This document shows, one piece after another, positions 53,639-63,865 of a stretch of 64,000 nt of DNA (the first letter of the stretch is position 1; each line of letters starts with the position of its first letter). Source of the stretch: Sphingobium sp. (GTDB lineage: Bacteria; Pseudomonadota; Alphaproteobacteria; Sphingomonadales; Sphingomonadaceae); contig JAHFPV010000009.1 in assembly GCA_023266575.1 (NCBI GenBank), positions 62,001 to 126,000 on the forward strand. Reading direction: 5' to 3'. Both the position numbers and the translations under genes were made by a program. Below the pieces are notes generated by a model. The model worked only from the letters and a program-made list of their open reading frames with translations, ran no database searches and was not told the DNA's origin.

Positions 53639-53785
53639 CATCCGTTCGTGCTGAGTAGAGACTGAGCTTGTCGAAGGCTCGTATCGAAGCATTATGCGCA
53701 GCGCCTGGTCCTTCGATATGCCATTTGACCTACGGTCGTCTGCGACTCCGACTTCGCTCAATGGCTACTCAGGACGAACGGGTAT
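53639..53785. repeat. Long palindromic intergenic repeat
   Basis: The ends ATCCGTTCGTGCTGAGTAG and CTACTCAGGACGAACGGGT are inverse copies at 17 of 19 positions; inside are GCTTGTCGAAGG, CGTATCGAAG and CTTCGATATG. It looks like two nested members of the family also found at 16.3 kb and in gspG. It separates the EAL gene from the convergent MAPEG gene; no gene is seen in it. Confidence 0.85.
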
Positions 53786-53791
53786 TATATT

Positions 53792-54187
53792 CTACAGGCG
53801 CAGCAACGGCCACAACACCATGCCCAGTCCGACCAGGCTGACGAGGAAGATCAGCGTGCGGATTTTGGGGATACCAAGGGCATAGACGGGCAGATAGAGG
53901 ATGCGCGCACCCAGCCAGATATGGGCGCCGAGCATGGTCATCTCGCTCGATCGACCCGCCACCACGACGCCGATCAGCGCAACGATGGCGATGGGCAGGG
54001 TTTCCTGAAAATTCGCCTGCGCGCGGGCCAGACGACCGGCCACCGCATTGAGCGGCGGCAATGTCTCATCGCGCGCGCCCATATTCCAGTTGGTGCCATA
54101 TTGCTTCGTCTTGACATGGGCGGCGGCGAAGATGTGGATCAGGAGCAGCACCATGCTCCAGGCCAGCACGAACAGTTCGACAGCCAT
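53792..54187 (-). CDS. MAPEG family membrane protein
   Basis: A 131-residue protein with about four membrane segments, of the MAPEG family (membrane-associated proteins in eicosanoid and glutathione metabolism). It shows the conserved RAQANFQETLPIAI and the final LVYLPVYALGIPK-like stretch (here LYLPVYALGIPKIRTL). The ATG at 54187 has GGGAG nine bases upstream; the ATG at 54196 sits directly on that site, so I reject it. The substrate is unknown; bacterial members may have glutathione-dependent peroxidase activity. Confidence 0.87.
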   Translation of the reverse strand: MAVELFVLAWSMVLLLIHIFAAAHVKTKQYGTNWNMGARDETLPPLNAVAGRLARAQANFQETLPIAIVALIGVVVAGRSSEMTMLGAHIWLGARILYLPVYALGIPKIRTLIFLVSLVGLGMVLWPLLRL

Positions 54188-54250
54188 GATCTTCATCTCC
54201 CACCCCGTTGACGCCTCAGCCTAAGCCATCGCTCGTTGGACGACAAGGCA

Positions 54251-57200
54251 TCACCCCGCCGCCTTGGCCAGCCCCTTCGACAATTGCAGCGCGCCGTTCA
54301 GGCGAGCGGCGGAATCGGCCCAGTTGCGGTTGACCACAACCTTGCTGTCGGGCCGCAGCCGCGCCACGCCGTCGAGCCGCTGGATATAGGCGACCAGACC
54401 CGCGGGATTGGGGAAGCGATCCTCGAAGAAGCTGACCAGCGCGCCCTTTTGCCCGACGTCGATCTTGGCGATGTTGGCCTTCACGCAATTCTGCTTGATC
54501 TCGATGATCTTGAGCAGGTTTTGCGTGGGCGCGGGCAGCTTGCCGAAACGGTCGATCAGTTCGGCGGCGAAGGATTCCAGACCCTGCCGGTCCTCCACCT
54601 CGTTCAGGCGGCGGTAGAGACCCATGCGCAGGTCGAGGTCCGGCACATAATCGTCGGGGATCATGATCGGCGCATCGACGCTGATCTGGGGCGAGAAGCT
54701 GTCGCTGCGCGGTTCAAGTCCCGCGCCGCCCGCCTTGGCGTCGAGGATCGCCTCTTCCAGCATCGACTGGTAAAGCTCGAACCCGACTTCACGGATATGG
54801 CCCGACTGTTCGTCACCGACCAGATTGCCCGCGCCGCGAATGTCGAGATCATGGCTGGCCAGCTGGAAGCCAGCTCCCAGCGTGTCGAGATCGGACAGCA
54901 CTTTCAGGCGCTTTTCCGCCGTTTCGGTGATGATGCGGTTGGCGGGTGTCGTCATATAGGCATAGGCGCGGGTCTTGGACCGGCCGACGCGACCGCGCAG
55001 CTGATAGAGTTGGGCGAGGCCAAAGCGGTCGGCGCGATGGATGATGAGGGTGTTGGCGCTGGGGATGTCCAGCCCGCTTTCGACGATGGTGGTGGACAGC
55101 AGCACATCGTAGCGCTTGTCGTAAAAGGCCGACATGCGTTCTTCCACCTGCGTGGCGCTCATCTGGCCATGGGCGACGATGGCCTTGATTTCCGGCACTT
55201 CGGTGCGCAGATATTCCTCAATCTCGGTCAGGTCGGCGATGCGGGGGACGACGAAGAAGCTCTGCCCGCCGCGATAATGTTCGCGCAGCAGCGCCTCGCG
55301 GATCACCACCCCGTCCCAAGGCATGGTGTAGCTGCGCACCGCCAGGCGATCGACCGGCGGGGTCTGGATCACCGACAGTTCGCGCAGCCCCGACATCGCC
55401 ATTTGCAGCGTGCGCGGGATGGGTGTCGCCGTCAGTGTCAGGACATGCACGTCGGTCTTCAGCGACTTCAGCCGCTCCTTGTGGGTCACGCCGAACCTTT
55501 GTTCTTCATCGACGATGACGAGGCCCAGGCGCTTGAACTCTATGCCCTTGGTCAGCAGCGCATGGGTGCTGATGACGATGTCCACCGTGCCGTCGGCCAG
55601 CCCCGCCTTGACCGCCTTGGCCTCCTTGTCGGGGACCAGACGGGACAGGCGACCGATATTGACCGGGAAGCCGCGAAAGCGCTCCTCGAACTGCATATGA
55701 TGCTGGCGTGCCAGCAGGGTGGTGGGGCAGATCAGTACGACCTGCATCCCGGCCATCGCCGCGACGAAGGCGGCGCGCAACGCCACCTCGGTCTTGCCAA
55801 AGCCTACATCGCCGCAGACGAGCCGGTCCATCGGCTTGCCTGCGCCCAGATCCTCGATCACGTCCAGGATGGCGCGCTCTTGGTCCTCGGTTTCCTGATA
55901 GGGGAAGCGATCGACAAAGGCGGGATAGCCCGCACTGTCGGGTTCGGCGACGGTGGCGGCGCGCAGCGCGCGTTCGGCGGCGGTCTTGAGCAATTCCCCC
56001 GCAATTTCGCGGATGCGCTCCTTCATCTTGGCCTTGCGCCGCTGCCACGCTTCGCCGCCCAATTTGTCGAGGCTGACCCCGTCGCTGTCGGAGCCATAGC
56101 GGGAGAGGACTTCGAGATTTTCGACCGGCACGAACAATTTGTCGCCGCCCGCATAGCTTAAGGCGACGCAGTCATGGGCTGTCTTGCTGACCGGGATTTG
56201 GGTCAGCCCTTCATAGCGGCCGATGCCATGGTCCATATGCACGACCAGATCGCCGGGCGAGAGCGTTGCCAGTTCCGCGAGGAAGGCGTCCGCACTCTTC
56301 TTGCGCTTGGCCCGGCGGACCAGCCGGTCGCCCAGCATATCCTGTTCGGTCAGCACCGCGACGTCGGGCGCGGTGAAACCATGGTCGAGCGGCAGGACGG
56401 TCAGCACCACGCTGCCACCGGCGGCCAGCCCCAGCGCCTCCTGCCAGCTGTCCGCCGCCGCCATCCGCTTGACGCCATGATCGGCCAGCAGGCCCGACAA
56501 TCGTTCGCGCGCGCCGGCGGAGTAGCTGGCGATCACGACCTTTTTCTTTGACCGTTGCAGCGTGCCGATATGTTTGCCGACCGCTTCATAGACATTGGCG
56601 TTCTGCGCGCGTTCGGGCGCAAAATCGCGCGGGCCATCGACCGCGAAGTCCAGCACGGTGGCGCTGTCCGGCTCATGAAAGGGGGTCGCGACGTGCATCG
56701 GCCAGCGCGCGACGATGGCGTCCCATTCGGCGGCGTCGAGATAGAGGAGATCGGGTTTCAGCGGGCGATAGGCACCGGGGTCCGACGATTTCGCCTGCAC
56801 CCGGTTGGCGTGATAATCGCGGATCGCCTCGAACCGGGAATCGGCTGCGCCGACGACGCCATGGTCGCGAATGATCACGGCATCCTCGCCCAGATGGTCG
56901 GACAGCGGAACCAGCTTTTCCTCGAACAGGGGCAGCCAATGTTCCATGCCCGACAGGCGCCGCCCGTCGCTCACCGCCTGATAGAGCGGATCGCCGGTCG
57001 CGGTCGCGCCGAACATCTCGCGATAGCGACCGCGGAAGCGCTTGATCGTATCCTCGTCCAGCAACGCTTCGGACGCGGGGAGCAGGGTGAAGCCATCGAC
57101 GCTGCCGGTGGTGCGCTGGTCGCCGGGATCGAAGCGGCGGACCGTCTCGATCTCGTCCCCGAAAAAGTCGAGGCGGAGCGGCTGCTCCTCGCCGCCCGGA

Positions 57201-57715
57201 AACAGATCGACAATGCCGCCGCGAATCGCAAACTCGCCCCGGTCATGGACGGTATCGGTGCGGACATAGCCATTGGCCTGGAGCATTTCGGCCAACCGCG
57301 TGATCGCGATCCGCTCCTTGGGCGCGAGTTTCGCCACCAGTTGCCGGACGCGGAACGGCGTGAGGGTACGCTGGGTCAGGGCGTTGAGCGTGGTCAGGAC
57401 CAGTTGTGGGCCGCTCGGTTTGGCCTGCAAGGCGTACAGCCCGGCAAGCCGCGCCGACGCGGTGCGCAGCGACGGGCTGGCCCGGTCATAGGGCAGGCAG
57501 TCCCAGGCCGGGATTTCGATAATTTCGATCTCCGGCGCGAAATAATGCGCCGTCTCCGCCACCGCGCGCATCAGTTGCTCGTCGGAGGCGACGAACACGG
57601 CGCGGCTCGGCGAAGCGCGGGCGATGTCGGCCAGCAACCAGGGCTGGAACCCCGCGGGGACGCCCGACAGGGTGAGCGGCGCTTTGGCGCGGAGGATTTT
57701 CTGGAGATCGGTCAT
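54251..57715 (-). CDS. mfd: Transcription-repair coupling factor Mfd
   Basis: Mfd removes RNA polymerase stalled at DNA damage and recruits UvrA. The 1154-residue protein has an N-terminal UvrB-homology part (VFVASDEQLM to DFFGDEIETVRRFDPGDQRT), the RNA-polymerase interaction domain (GDLVVHMDHGIGRYEGL), a RecG-like helicase with Walker A GDVGFGKTEVALRA and DEEQRFGV box, a TRG motif and a C-terminal autoinhibitory domain. Full family length. ATG 57715 is preferred to the GTG at 57721. It is bounded by repeats and separate from its neighbours, so likely transcribed alone. Confidence 0.97.
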   Translation of the reverse strand: MTDLQKILRAKAPLTLSGVPAGFQPWLLADIARASPSRAVFVASDEQLMRAVAETAHYFAPEIEIIEIPAWDCLPYDRASPSLRTASARLAGLYALQAKPSGPQLVLTTLNALTQRTLTPFRVRQLVAKLAPKERIAITRLAEMLQANGYVRTDTVHDRGEFAIRGGIVDLFPGGEEQPLRLDFFGDEIETVRRFDPGDQRTTGSVDGFTLLPASEALLDEDTIKRFRGRYREMFGATATGDPLYQAVSDGRRLSGMEHWLPLFEEKLVPLSDHLGEDAVIIRDHGVVGAADSRFEAIRDYHANRVQAKSSDPGAYRPLKPDLLYLDAAEWDAIVARWPMHVATPFHEPDSATVLDFAVDGPRDFAPERAQNANVYEAVGKHIGTLQRSKKKVVIASYSAGARERLSGLLADHGVKRMAAADSWQEALGLAAGGSVVLTVLPLDHGFTAPDVAVLTEQDMLGDRLVRRAKRKKSADAFLAELATLSPGDLVVHMDHGIGRYEGLTQIPVSKTAHDCVALSYAGGDKLFVPVENLEVLSRYGSDSDGVSLDKLGGEAWQRRKAKMKERIREIAGELLKTAAERALRAATVAEPDSAGYPAFVDRFPYQETEDQERAILDVIEDLGAGKPMDRLVCGDVGFGKTEVALRAAFVAAMAGMQVVLICPTTLLARQHHMQFEERFRGFPVNIGRLSRLVPDKEAKAVKAGLADGTVDIVISTHALLTKGIEFKRLGLVIVDEEQRFGVTHKERLKSLKTDVHVLTLTATPIPRTLQMAMSGLRELSVIQTPPVDRLAVRSYTMPWDGVVIREALLREHYRGGQSFFVVPRIADLTEIEEYLRTEVPEIKAIVAHGQMSATQVEERMSAFYDKRYDVLLSTTIVESGLDIPSANTLIIHRADRFGLAQLYQLRGRVGRSKTRAYAYMTTPANRIITETAEKRLKVLSDLDTLGAGFQLASHDLDIRGAGNLVGDEQSGHIREVGFELYQSMLEEAILDAKAGGAGLEPRSDSFSPQISVDAPIMIPDDYVPDLDLRMGLYRRLNEVEDRQGLESFAAELIDRFGKLPAPTQNLLKIIEIKQNCVKANIAKIDVGQKGALVSFFEDRFPNPAGLVAYIQRLDGVARLRPDSKVVVNRNWADSAARLNGALQLSKGLAKAAG

Positions 57716-57729
57716 ATTCACTACTCGTT

Positions 57730-57820
57730 CCCCTCCCGCTTGCGGGAGGGGCTAGGGGTGGGCCAGCGGAACAGGGGTGCGCACGCCCACCCCCTAACCC
57801 CCTCCCGCCCGCGGGAGGGG
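57730..57820. repeat. Palindromic repeat between sdhE and mfd
   Basis: CCCCTCCCGC-tt-GCGGGAGGGGCTAGGGGTGGGC at the left and GCCCACCCCCTAACCCCCTCCCGCCCGCGGGAGGGG at the right (described by their short motifs) form two hairpins that are also inverted copies of each other. It is a family different from the gsp repeats. It sits in the sdhE-mfd gap on the minus strand. Confidence 0.85.
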
Positions 57821-57828
57821 CGACCTGG

Positions 57829-58095
57829 TCAGTTCTCGATCTTCACGAAATCGAGCTTCAAAAACTTGTCCATCATCGGCCCCTTCCATTCGTCCGGCAC
57901 GGGGATGGTGCCCAGCGCCCAGCCGATGATGTCGGCATCCTGTTCATCCATGAACCGCTCGAACCAGGCGATTTCCTCGGCGTTCCATTCCATGTGATAG
58001 CGCTCGAAGAATCCGCCGACCGCATAATCGGATTCGCGCGTGCCACGGTGCCAGGCGCGGAATTTCAGGCGGCGCATCTGGGGATCATCGTTCAC
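57829..58095 (-). CDS. sdhE: Succinate dehydrogenase assembly factor SdhE
   Basis: SdhE (YgfY, SDH5 family) helps attach FAD to the succinate dehydrogenase flavoprotein. The 88-residue protein has the RGTRE motif in HRGTRESDYAVGGFF, required for flavinylation in the family, followed by a helix bundle (MDEQDADIIGWALG). The start is a GTG at 58095 with AAGGA seven bases upstream, giving MNDDPQMRRLKFRAWH; an internal ATG six codons later is less well placed. It is divergent from recG, as in many alphaproteobacteria, and runs toward mfd. Confidence 0.93.
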   Translation of the reverse strand: MNDDPQMRRLKFRAWHRGTRESDYAVGGFFERYHMEWNAEEIAWFERFMDEQDADIIGWALGTIPVPDEWKGPMMDKFLKLDFVKIEN

Positions 58096-58182
58096 AATTT
58101 GTTCCTTTTGCGGACACGCCGAAAAAGCCGATCGGATGTTTGTGCCATCGTCCCGGCTGGGGTAGATGCTGGCCAGATAGAC

Positions 58183-60246
58183 ATGCGACCCGATATTCTC
58201 AATCCGCTCTTTGCCGAAATCTCTGTCCTTAAGGGCATTGGACCGGCGCTGGCCCGTCCGCTGGAGCGGCTGGGGCTGGCGCGCGCGGTCGATGTGGCGT
58301 TCCATCTGCCGGTCAGCTGGGTCGATCGCGTCCTGACCGACGAGCTGGATATGGCGGATACGGGCCGGGTGATCGGCATCGTCCTGACGCCGGTGGACTA
58401 TCGCGCCAGCGGCAGCGCCCGCGCGCCGTTCCGCGTCCATGCGACCGACAGGCACGGCAATTATGTGTCGCTGACCTATTTCGGCCGGAACAGCGCCTGG
58501 CCGCGCAAGCTGTTGCCGCTGGGTGAACCCAAATTCGTGTCGGGCAAGCTGGAGGCCTATGGCGACAATCTCCAGATCGTCCACCCGGACCATGTGCTGC
58601 CGCCAGAGGAAGCCGCGACCATCCCTGCGCGCGAACCGGTCTATGGCCTGTCCGAAGGGCTGACCAACAACCGGATGCGCGATCTGGTGGGGCAGGCGCT
58701 GGCCCGTGCGCCGGACCTGCCCGAATGGATCGAACCGAGCCTGCTGGCGCGCAAGGACTGGCCGACATGGCGTGAGGCGCTGGCGCGTATTCATGCCGAC
58801 CCCTCTGACTCCATCGTCCGCGAACGGCTGGCCTATGACGAGATTTTCGCGGGGCAGCTGGCACTAATGCTGGTGCGGCAATCGTCGCGGCGGCGGCGCG
58901 GCGTGCCGATCGCGCGCGACGGGCGGTTGCGGGCGATGCTCAAACTGCCCTTCGCACCGACCGGGGCGCAGCGGCGGGCGTTCGGCGAGATTGAAGGCGA
59001 CATGGCGCAGGCCACGCCGATGCTGCGGCTGCTCCAGGGCGATGTCGGATCGGGCAAGACTTTGGTGGCGTTGATGGCGTTGCTTAACGCCGTTGAGGCC
59101 GGGATGCAGGGCGCGATGCTGGCCCCGACCGAAATATTGGCGCGGCAGCATTATGAGACGCTGCGCAAAATGGCGTCGGGCCTGCCGGTGGAGATCGCCA
59201 TCCTGACCGGGCGCGACAAGGGCAAGGTGCGGGAGGCCACGCTGATGGGGCTGGCCGATGGCAGCATCGACATATTGGTCGGCACCCACGCGATCTTTCA
59301 GGAGGCAGTGCAGTATAAGCATCTGGGTCTTGCCGTGATCGACGAGCAGCATCGCTTCGGCGTCGCCCAGCGGATGATGCTGGCGAACAAGGCGGAGCGC
59401 GCGCCGCATCTGCTGGTGATGACCGCGACGCCGATTCCCCGGACACTGACCCTGACATATTATGGCGAGATGGAGGTGTCCAAGCTGGACGAGATGCCGC
59501 CCGGCCGCCAGCCGATCCAGACCGTGGTGATGGCAGCGACCCGGCTGGACGAAGTGGTCGATGCGCTGGCCCGCCATGTCGAGGGCGGCGGACAAGCCTA
59601 TTGGGTCTGTCCGCTGGTCGAGGAGAGCGAGACCAGTGATCAGGCAGCGGCGGAGGCCCGCGCCGAATCGTTGAAGCTGCGCTTTGGCGATCGGGTCGGG
59701 CTGGTCCATGGCCGGATGAAAGGGCCGGACAAGGACGCCGCGATGGAGGCGTTCGCTGCCAACCGGACGCAGATATTGGTCGCAACCACTGTGATCGAGG
59801 TCGGCGTCGATGTGCCAAACTCCAGCCTGATCATCATCGAAGGGGCGGACCGCTTCGGCCTGGCGCAGCTACACCAGTTGCGCGGGCGGGTCGGTCGCGG
59901 TGACAAGCCGTCGGTCTGCCTGCTGCTGCGCGGCAATGCGCTAGGCGAAACGTCGCGGGCGCGGCTGGCGCTGATGCGCGAGACGAACGATGGCTTCCGC
60001 ATTGCCGAGGAGGATCTGAAACTGCGCGGCGCGGGCGAAGTGCTGGGGACGCGCCAGTCGGGCGAGCAGCAGTTGAAGCTCGCGACGCCAGAGCATTTGG
60101 CGTCCTTGCTGGACGCGGCGCGCGATGACGCCCATCTGCTGATCGACCGCGACGGTGGCCTCGACAGCCCGCGCGGACAGGCAGCGCGAACCTGCCTCTA
60201 TCTGTTCGAGCGGGATGCGGCGGTTGGCTTGCTGCGCGGTGGGTAG
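58183..60246 (+). CDS. recG: ATP-dependent DNA helicase RecG
   Basis: RecG remodels stalled replication forks and Holliday junctions. The 687-residue protein has an N-terminal wedge (OB) domain beginning LFAEISVLKGIGPALARPL, then helicase motifs QGDVGSGKTLVA, ATPTE-like LAPTEILARQH, DEQHRFGV, TATPIPRT and the TRG-containing C-terminal part with QLRGRVGRG. The start ATG at 58183 gives MRPDILNPLF, usual for the family; the frame is open further upstream without support. sdhE lies divergently 87 bases away. Confidence 0.96.
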   Translation: MRPDILNPLFAEISVLKGIGPALARPLERLGLARAVDVAFHLPVSWVDRVLTDELDMADTGRVIGIVLTPVDYRASGSARAPFRVHATDRHGNYVSLTYFGRNSAWPRKLLPLGEPKFVSGKLEAYGDNLQIVHPDHVLPPEEAATIPAREPVYGLSEGLTNNRMRDLVGQALARAPDLPEWIEPSLLARKDWPTWREALARIHADPSDSIVRERLAYDEIFAGQLALMLVRQSSRRRRGVPIARDGRLRAMLKLPFAPTGAQRRAFGEIEGDMAQATPMLRLLQGDVGSGKTLVALMALLNAVEAGMQGAMLAPTEILARQHYETLRKMASGLPVEIAILTGRDKGKVREATLMGLADGSIDILVGTHAIFQEAVQYKHLGLAVIDEQHRFGVAQRMMLANKAERAPHLLVMTATPIPRTLTLTYYGEMEVSKLDEMPPGRQPIQTVVMAATRLDEVVDALARHVEGGGQAYWVCPLVEESETSDQAAAEARAESLKLRFGDRVGLVHGRMKGPDKDAAMEAFAANRTQILVATTVIEVGVDVPNSSLIIIEGADRFGLAQLHQLRGRVGRGDKPSVCLLLRGNALGETSRARLALMRETNDGFRIAEEDLKLRGAGEVLGTRQSGEQQLKLATPEHLASLLDAARDDAHLLIDRDGGLDSPRGQAARTCLYLFERDAAVGLLRGG

Positions 60247-60358
60247 GCGATGCTGTGTGTACCGAACAAAGCCCTCCCAAAGCCTGCGACCTAATTTCAC
60301 AATGGATGGACGGTTACTTGAGCGCCGCGACGTCACATCGGGAAAATGGGAGGATAAG

Positions 60359-60946
60359 ATGATCAAGATTTCATTAGCGCTTGCCACGTTGCTCATCCCT
60401 GGGGTGGCGTTTAGTCAGGAACCGCCACTGTCCGGCCTGATCGTCGGCGCGCAGGCAGGCTATCAATCCCGATCCGTGGAATATTTTGTCGGGAACGTCG
60501 ATTTCAGCAAGGCCAGGGACGACTTCGTCTATGGGGCATTTGTCGGTTATGACATTCCCGTCGATCGCCTGCGCCTTGGCATTCAGGCGGAGTTGATGGA
60601 TGGCTCCAGCACCCTGTGGTCCGATGACGGGGCTGGCACGGAATATATCGTTGAGCCCAAGGGGGTGAGCTACGCCTTCACCGCACGCGCGGGCTTTCTG
60701 GTCGGTCCTCGCTCGATGATCTATGCGCGGGGTGGCTATGCGGCTGAGAAGAACCGCACTGTGTTTACCGGGCCGACAATCCTGTCGATACCGATCAAAC
60801 GGCGGGATGAGGGGCTGCTGGTTGGTGCGGGCTTTGAATCCGAGTTGACCAGCGGGATCACGCCGCGCGTCGAATATCGTTATCGTGATCTGCCGAACAA
60901 GCTGTCGAGCCATCAGTTGCTCGCCGGGGTCGGTTATCGCTTCTGA
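60359..60946 (+). CDS. Outer-membrane beta-barrel protein (OmpA-like porin family)
   Basis: A 195-residue protein with a signal peptide (ISLALATLLIPGVAFSQ) and eight-stranded-barrel character: alternating strands such as GLIVGAQAGYQ, FVYGAFVGYDI, SYAFTARAGFLV, MIYARGGYAAEK and VEYRYRDL, ending in GYRF with a terminal Phe, which is the outer-membrane insertion signal. It matches the outer membrane protein beta-barrel family. The ATG at 60359 has GGGAGG at good spacing; the frame is open upstream without meaning. It stands alone between recG and the PilZ gene. Function unknown. Confidence 0.85.
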   Translation: MIKISLALATLLIPGVAFSQEPPLSGLIVGAQAGYQSRSVEYFVGNVDFSKARDDFVYGAFVGYDIPVDRLRLGIQAELMDGSSTLWSDDGAGTEYIVEPKGVSYAFTARAGFLVGPRSMIYARGGYAAEKNRTVFTGPTILSIPIKRRDEGLLVGAGFESELTSGITPRVEYRYRDLPNKLSSHQLLAGVGYRF

Positions 60947-60972
60947 GGCAGCGGGCGGCGGGTAGCGACCCG

Positions 60973-61326
60973 CTACCAGGCCGTACGGCGCGGCGGGACC
61001 AGGGCCATCAGCGCGTCATAAGTGCGCGGGGCGATGGGTTTCAGAAATTCGATGCCCAGCCGCCCGTCCTCGACCCAGCGCACTTCGGCGGGATGGTCCT
61101 TCAGGATCGGCAGCCAGAGGGTCAGCCGCTCGCCCATCAGCAATTCGCCTTCGGTGCGGCACATGGCACCGAGCGCGGAAATGTTGATGATCCGCACGCC
61201 ATGGGTGCGGCCGCGCGCGGTGACATGGCTGACCATATCGACCAGATCACGGGTGGCCCGGCGCTGATCCACTGCCGGATCGCGCGAACGCATGACATGA
61301 TTGAGGTTGGCGAACAGCGACGACAT
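60973..61326 (-). CDS. PilZ-domain protein
   Basis: A 117-residue protein consisting mostly of a PilZ domain, the common cyclic di-GMP receptor. The N-terminal motif expected as RxxxR appears as DQRRATRDLV, and the second motif expected as DxSxxG appears as NISALGAMC, which changes Asp to Asn. WVEDGRLGIEFL ends the barrel. The motif drift leaves cyclic di-GMP binding uncertain. It lies 27 bases from the barrel gene, convergent. Confidence 0.8.
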   Translation of the reverse strand: MSSLFANLNHVMRSRDPAVDQRRATRDLVDMVSHVTARGRTHGVRIINISALGAMCRTEGELLMGERLTLWLPILKDHPAEVRWVEDGRLGIEFLKPIAPRTYDALMALVPPRRTAW

Positions 61327-61402
61327 AGCCGCAGCCTAGGGCGGCGAAGATGGACGCTTTGCTAGGGGAAAGCGTTAATTTCCCCCTAACATTCTTTCTG
61401 CG

Positions 61403-62620
61403 TCAGGCGACCACGATCCCATGCTTTTTCGCGCCGAAACTCACCTTGTCGCCCGGTTTTAGCGTCAGGGCAGGATCGTTCACCACATTGCCGTTCACGC
61501 GGATCGCATTTTCCGACAATTTCCGCCGCGCTTCCTTGTTCGACGTGGCGAAGCCGAGCGCGACATTAGCCTGCACCACGGTCAGCCCGTCCGCGCCGAG
61601 GCTGACGGTCGGCAGGTTGGCGTCGGATGCGCCTTCCTCGAAGGTTTTGCGGGCCGTTTCCGCCGAGGCGGCGGCTGCCTCTGCGCCATGGGCCATGGCG
61701 GTGGCGGCGTCGGCCAGTATCTTTTTCGCCTCGTTGATCTCCGCGCCCTGCAAGGCTTCCAGCCGGGCGATCTCGTCGAGCGGCAGGTCGGTGAACAGCC
61801 GCATGAAGCGCCCGACATCGGCATCCTGGGTGTTGCGCCAGAATTGCCAATAATCATAGGGCGGCAGCGCGTCGGCGTTCAGCCAGACCGCGCCATTCAT
61901 GGTCTTGCCCATCTTGCCGCCGTCTGCCGTGGTGATCAGCGGGCTGGTCAGGCCATAAACCTGCGTGCCATCGACCCGGCGCGAGAGTTCGATGCCGTTG
62001 ACGATATTGCCCCACTGGTCCGATCCGCCCATCTGCAACCGGCAGGCCGAACGGCGCGACAGTTCCAGAAAGTCATAGGCTTGCAGGATCATGTAATTAA
62101 ATTCGAGGAAGCTGAGCGACTGTTCACGTTCCAGCCGCATCTTGACGCTGTCGAAGCTCAGCATCCGGTTGACCGAGAAATGCTGGCCAATGTCACGCAG
62201 GAACGGGATATATTCCAGTTTGTCGAGCCAGTCGGCATTGTTGACCATCACCGCGTCGGTCGGGCCATCGCCAAAGGTCAGGAACTTCTCGAACACCCGC
62301 TTGATGCTGGCGACGTTGGACGTGATCAGATCGTCGGTCAGCAGTTTGCGCGCTTCATCCTTGAAGCTGGGATCGCCGATCTTGCCGGTGCCGCCGCCCA
62401 TCAGAACGATAGGCTTGTGGCCCGCCTGCTGCATCCGCCGCAGCATCATGATCTGCACCAGGCTGCCGACATGGAGCGACGGCGCGGTCGGATCGAACCC
62501 GATATAGCCGGGCACGATCTCCTTCTGCGCCAGCGCGTCGAGACCCGCCGCATTGGTGACGTCATGGATATAACCGCGCGTGTCGAGCAGGCGCAGGAGG
62601 TCGGACTGATAGTTGCTCAT
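61403..62620 (-). CDS. tyrS: Tyrosyl-tRNA synthetase
   Basis: TyrS charges tRNA-Tyr. The 405-residue class I enzyme has the HIGH-equivalent in [13 protein letters not shown], the KMSKS-equivalent in GGKMGKTMN, the tyrosine-binding [11 protein letters not shown], and a C-terminal S4 RNA-binding domain ending VSFGAKKHG. The ATG at 62620 gives [12 protein letters not shown]; the frame is open for another 57 codons upstream without a ribosome site, so I use 62620. It is divergent from anmK with 54 bases between. Confidence 0.96.
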   Translation of the reverse strand: MSNYQSDLLRLLDTRGYIHDVTNAAGLDALAQKEIVPGYIGFDPTAPSLHVGSLVQIMMLRRMQQAGHKPIVLMGGGTGKIGDPSFKDEARKLLTDDLITSNVASIKRVFEKFLTFGDGPTDAVMVNNADWLDKLEYIPFLRDIGQHFSVNRMLSFDSVKMRLEREQSLSFLEFNYMILQAYDFLELSRRSACRLQMGGSDQWGNIVNGIELSRRVDGTQVYGLTSPLITTADGGKMGKTMNGAVWLNADALPPYDYWQFWRNTQDADVGRFMRLFTDLPLDEIARLEALQGAEINEAKKILADAATAMAHGAEAAAASAETARKTFEEGASDANLPTVSLGADGLTVVQANVALGFATSNKEARRKLSENAIRVNGNVVNDPALTLKPGDKVSFGAKKHGIVVA

Positions 62621-62674
62621 GGCGCGCGCCTGTAGCATTGGGAGGGCGGCTGTAAAAGAGGCGGAGAGTTGTAA

Positions 62675-63760
62675 ATGCTGGCAATCGGCCTGATGTCGGG
62701 AACATCGCGCGACGGGATCGACGCGGCGTTGATCGAGACCGACGGTGAGGGGCAGGTCAAGCCGGTCGCTTTTCATGCGCAGGCCTATCATGACGGCTTC
62801 CGGGTGCGGCTGGCCGAAGCCTGCGCCCGCGCCATGGCGATGGACGCGCCGGGGTTCGAGCCGCTAATCGCGTCGGTCGAGGCGGAACTCACCGAATTGC
62901 ATGTCGAGGCGGTGGCCGACCTGCTGGGGCGCAGCGGCTATGTGGCGGAGGATGTCGGCGTCATTGGCTTTCATGGCCATACCGTCGCGCACAGGCCCGA
63001 CCGGCGCTGGACCTGGCAGATTGGCGACGGCGCGGCACTGGCCGGGGCGTTCGGCATAGCGGTCGTCGGCGACCTGCGCAGCGCGGATGTAGCGGCGGGT
63101 GGGCAGGGCGCGCCGCTGCTGCCGGTATATCACCGCGCGCTGGCCGCCGGGCTGGACAAGCCGGTGGCGATCCTCAATCTGGGCGGGGTCGCCAATGTCA
63201 CCGCGATCGGATCGGACGGGGCGCTGACGGCTTTCGATACCGGCATGGCGAGCGGACTGATCGACAACTGGATGCAGGCGCATGGGGATGCGGCCTATGA
63301 CGCGGGCGGGGCTTGCGCCGCGCAAGGGCGCGTCGATGAGGCGCGGCTGGCGGCGATGCTGGCCGACCCCTGGTTTGCGGTGCCGCCGCCCAAGAGCATC
63401 GACCGGGAAGCGTTCACGATCCAGGCGGTGCAGGGGTTGAGCCTCGAAGATGGCGCGGCGACGCTGACCGCCTTTTCAGCAGCAGCGGTGGCGCGGGGCA
63501 TCGACCATCTGGCTGAGCGGCCTTTATGCCTGCATGTCGCGGGTGGCGGGCGGCATAATGAAACGCTGATGGCGATGCTGGCGGCGCGATGCGGCGTGGA
63601 GGTTCGGGCTGTGGACGCGCTGGGCTGGGATGGCGACGCGCTGGAGGCGCAGGGTTTTGCCTATATGGCGGTGCGTCATCTGGAAGGGCTGCCGATCAGC
63701 TTTCCCGGCACTACGGGCGCGCCGGAGCCGATGACGGGCGGAGTGCTGTTTCGGGCTTAA
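62675..63760 (+). CDS. anmK: Anhydro-N-acetylmuramic acid kinase AnmK
   Basis: AnmK hydrolyses and phosphorylates anhydro-MurNAc during peptidoglycan recycling. The 361-residue protein has the ATP-site start [17 protein letters not shown] (about 3-19), [11 protein letters not shown] with the catalytic-region residues, [17 protein letters not shown] and NLGGVANVT. The length is normal. Divergent from tyrS, a common arrangement in alphaproteobacteria. Its stop codon TAA lies within the first bases of copy B of the duplicated intergenic element. Confidence 0.95.
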   Translation: MLAIGLMSGTSRDGIDAALIETDGEGQVKPVAFHAQAYHDGFRVRLAEACARAMAMDAPGFEPLIASVEAELTELHVEAVADLLGRSGYVAEDVGVIGFHGHTVAHRPDRRWTWQIGDGAALAGAFGIAVVGDLRSADVAAGGQGAPLLPVYHRALAAGLDKPVAILNLGGVANVTAIGSDGALTAFDTGMASGLIDNWMQAHGDAAYDAGGACAAQGRVDEARLAAMLADPWFAVPPPKSIDREAFTIQAVQGLSLEDGAATLTAFSAAAVARGIDHLAERPLCLHVAGGGRHNETLMAMLAARCGVEVRAVDALGWDGDALEAQGFAYMAVRHLEGLPISFPGTTGAPEPMTGGVLFRA

Positions 63761-63860
63761 CTTCGCATATTTCCCGGTAAATACGACATTTTATGGCGTG
63801 GGCGTGATCCTATCGCAAAGGGCGTGGCGCATCATAGCAAGCTGGTTTGCTGTAGGACAG
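63755..63860. repeat. 106-bp duplicated intergenic element, copy B
   Basis: Homologous without gaps to 3551-3656 in the trpD-trpG gap. The first 28 bases match at 25 positions and the last eight are identical. AGCAA and TTGCT can pair close to the right end, in the same place as the hairpin of copy A. It starts in the anmK stop codon and ends five bases from the stop of the oxygenase gene on the other strand. Confidence 0.7.
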
Positions 63861-63865
63861 CCGGG

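Noticed and set aside
54236-56161. 641-codon open frame antisense to mfd
   Set aside because: Antisense shadow with no motif; mfd is complete and unambiguous on the other strand.
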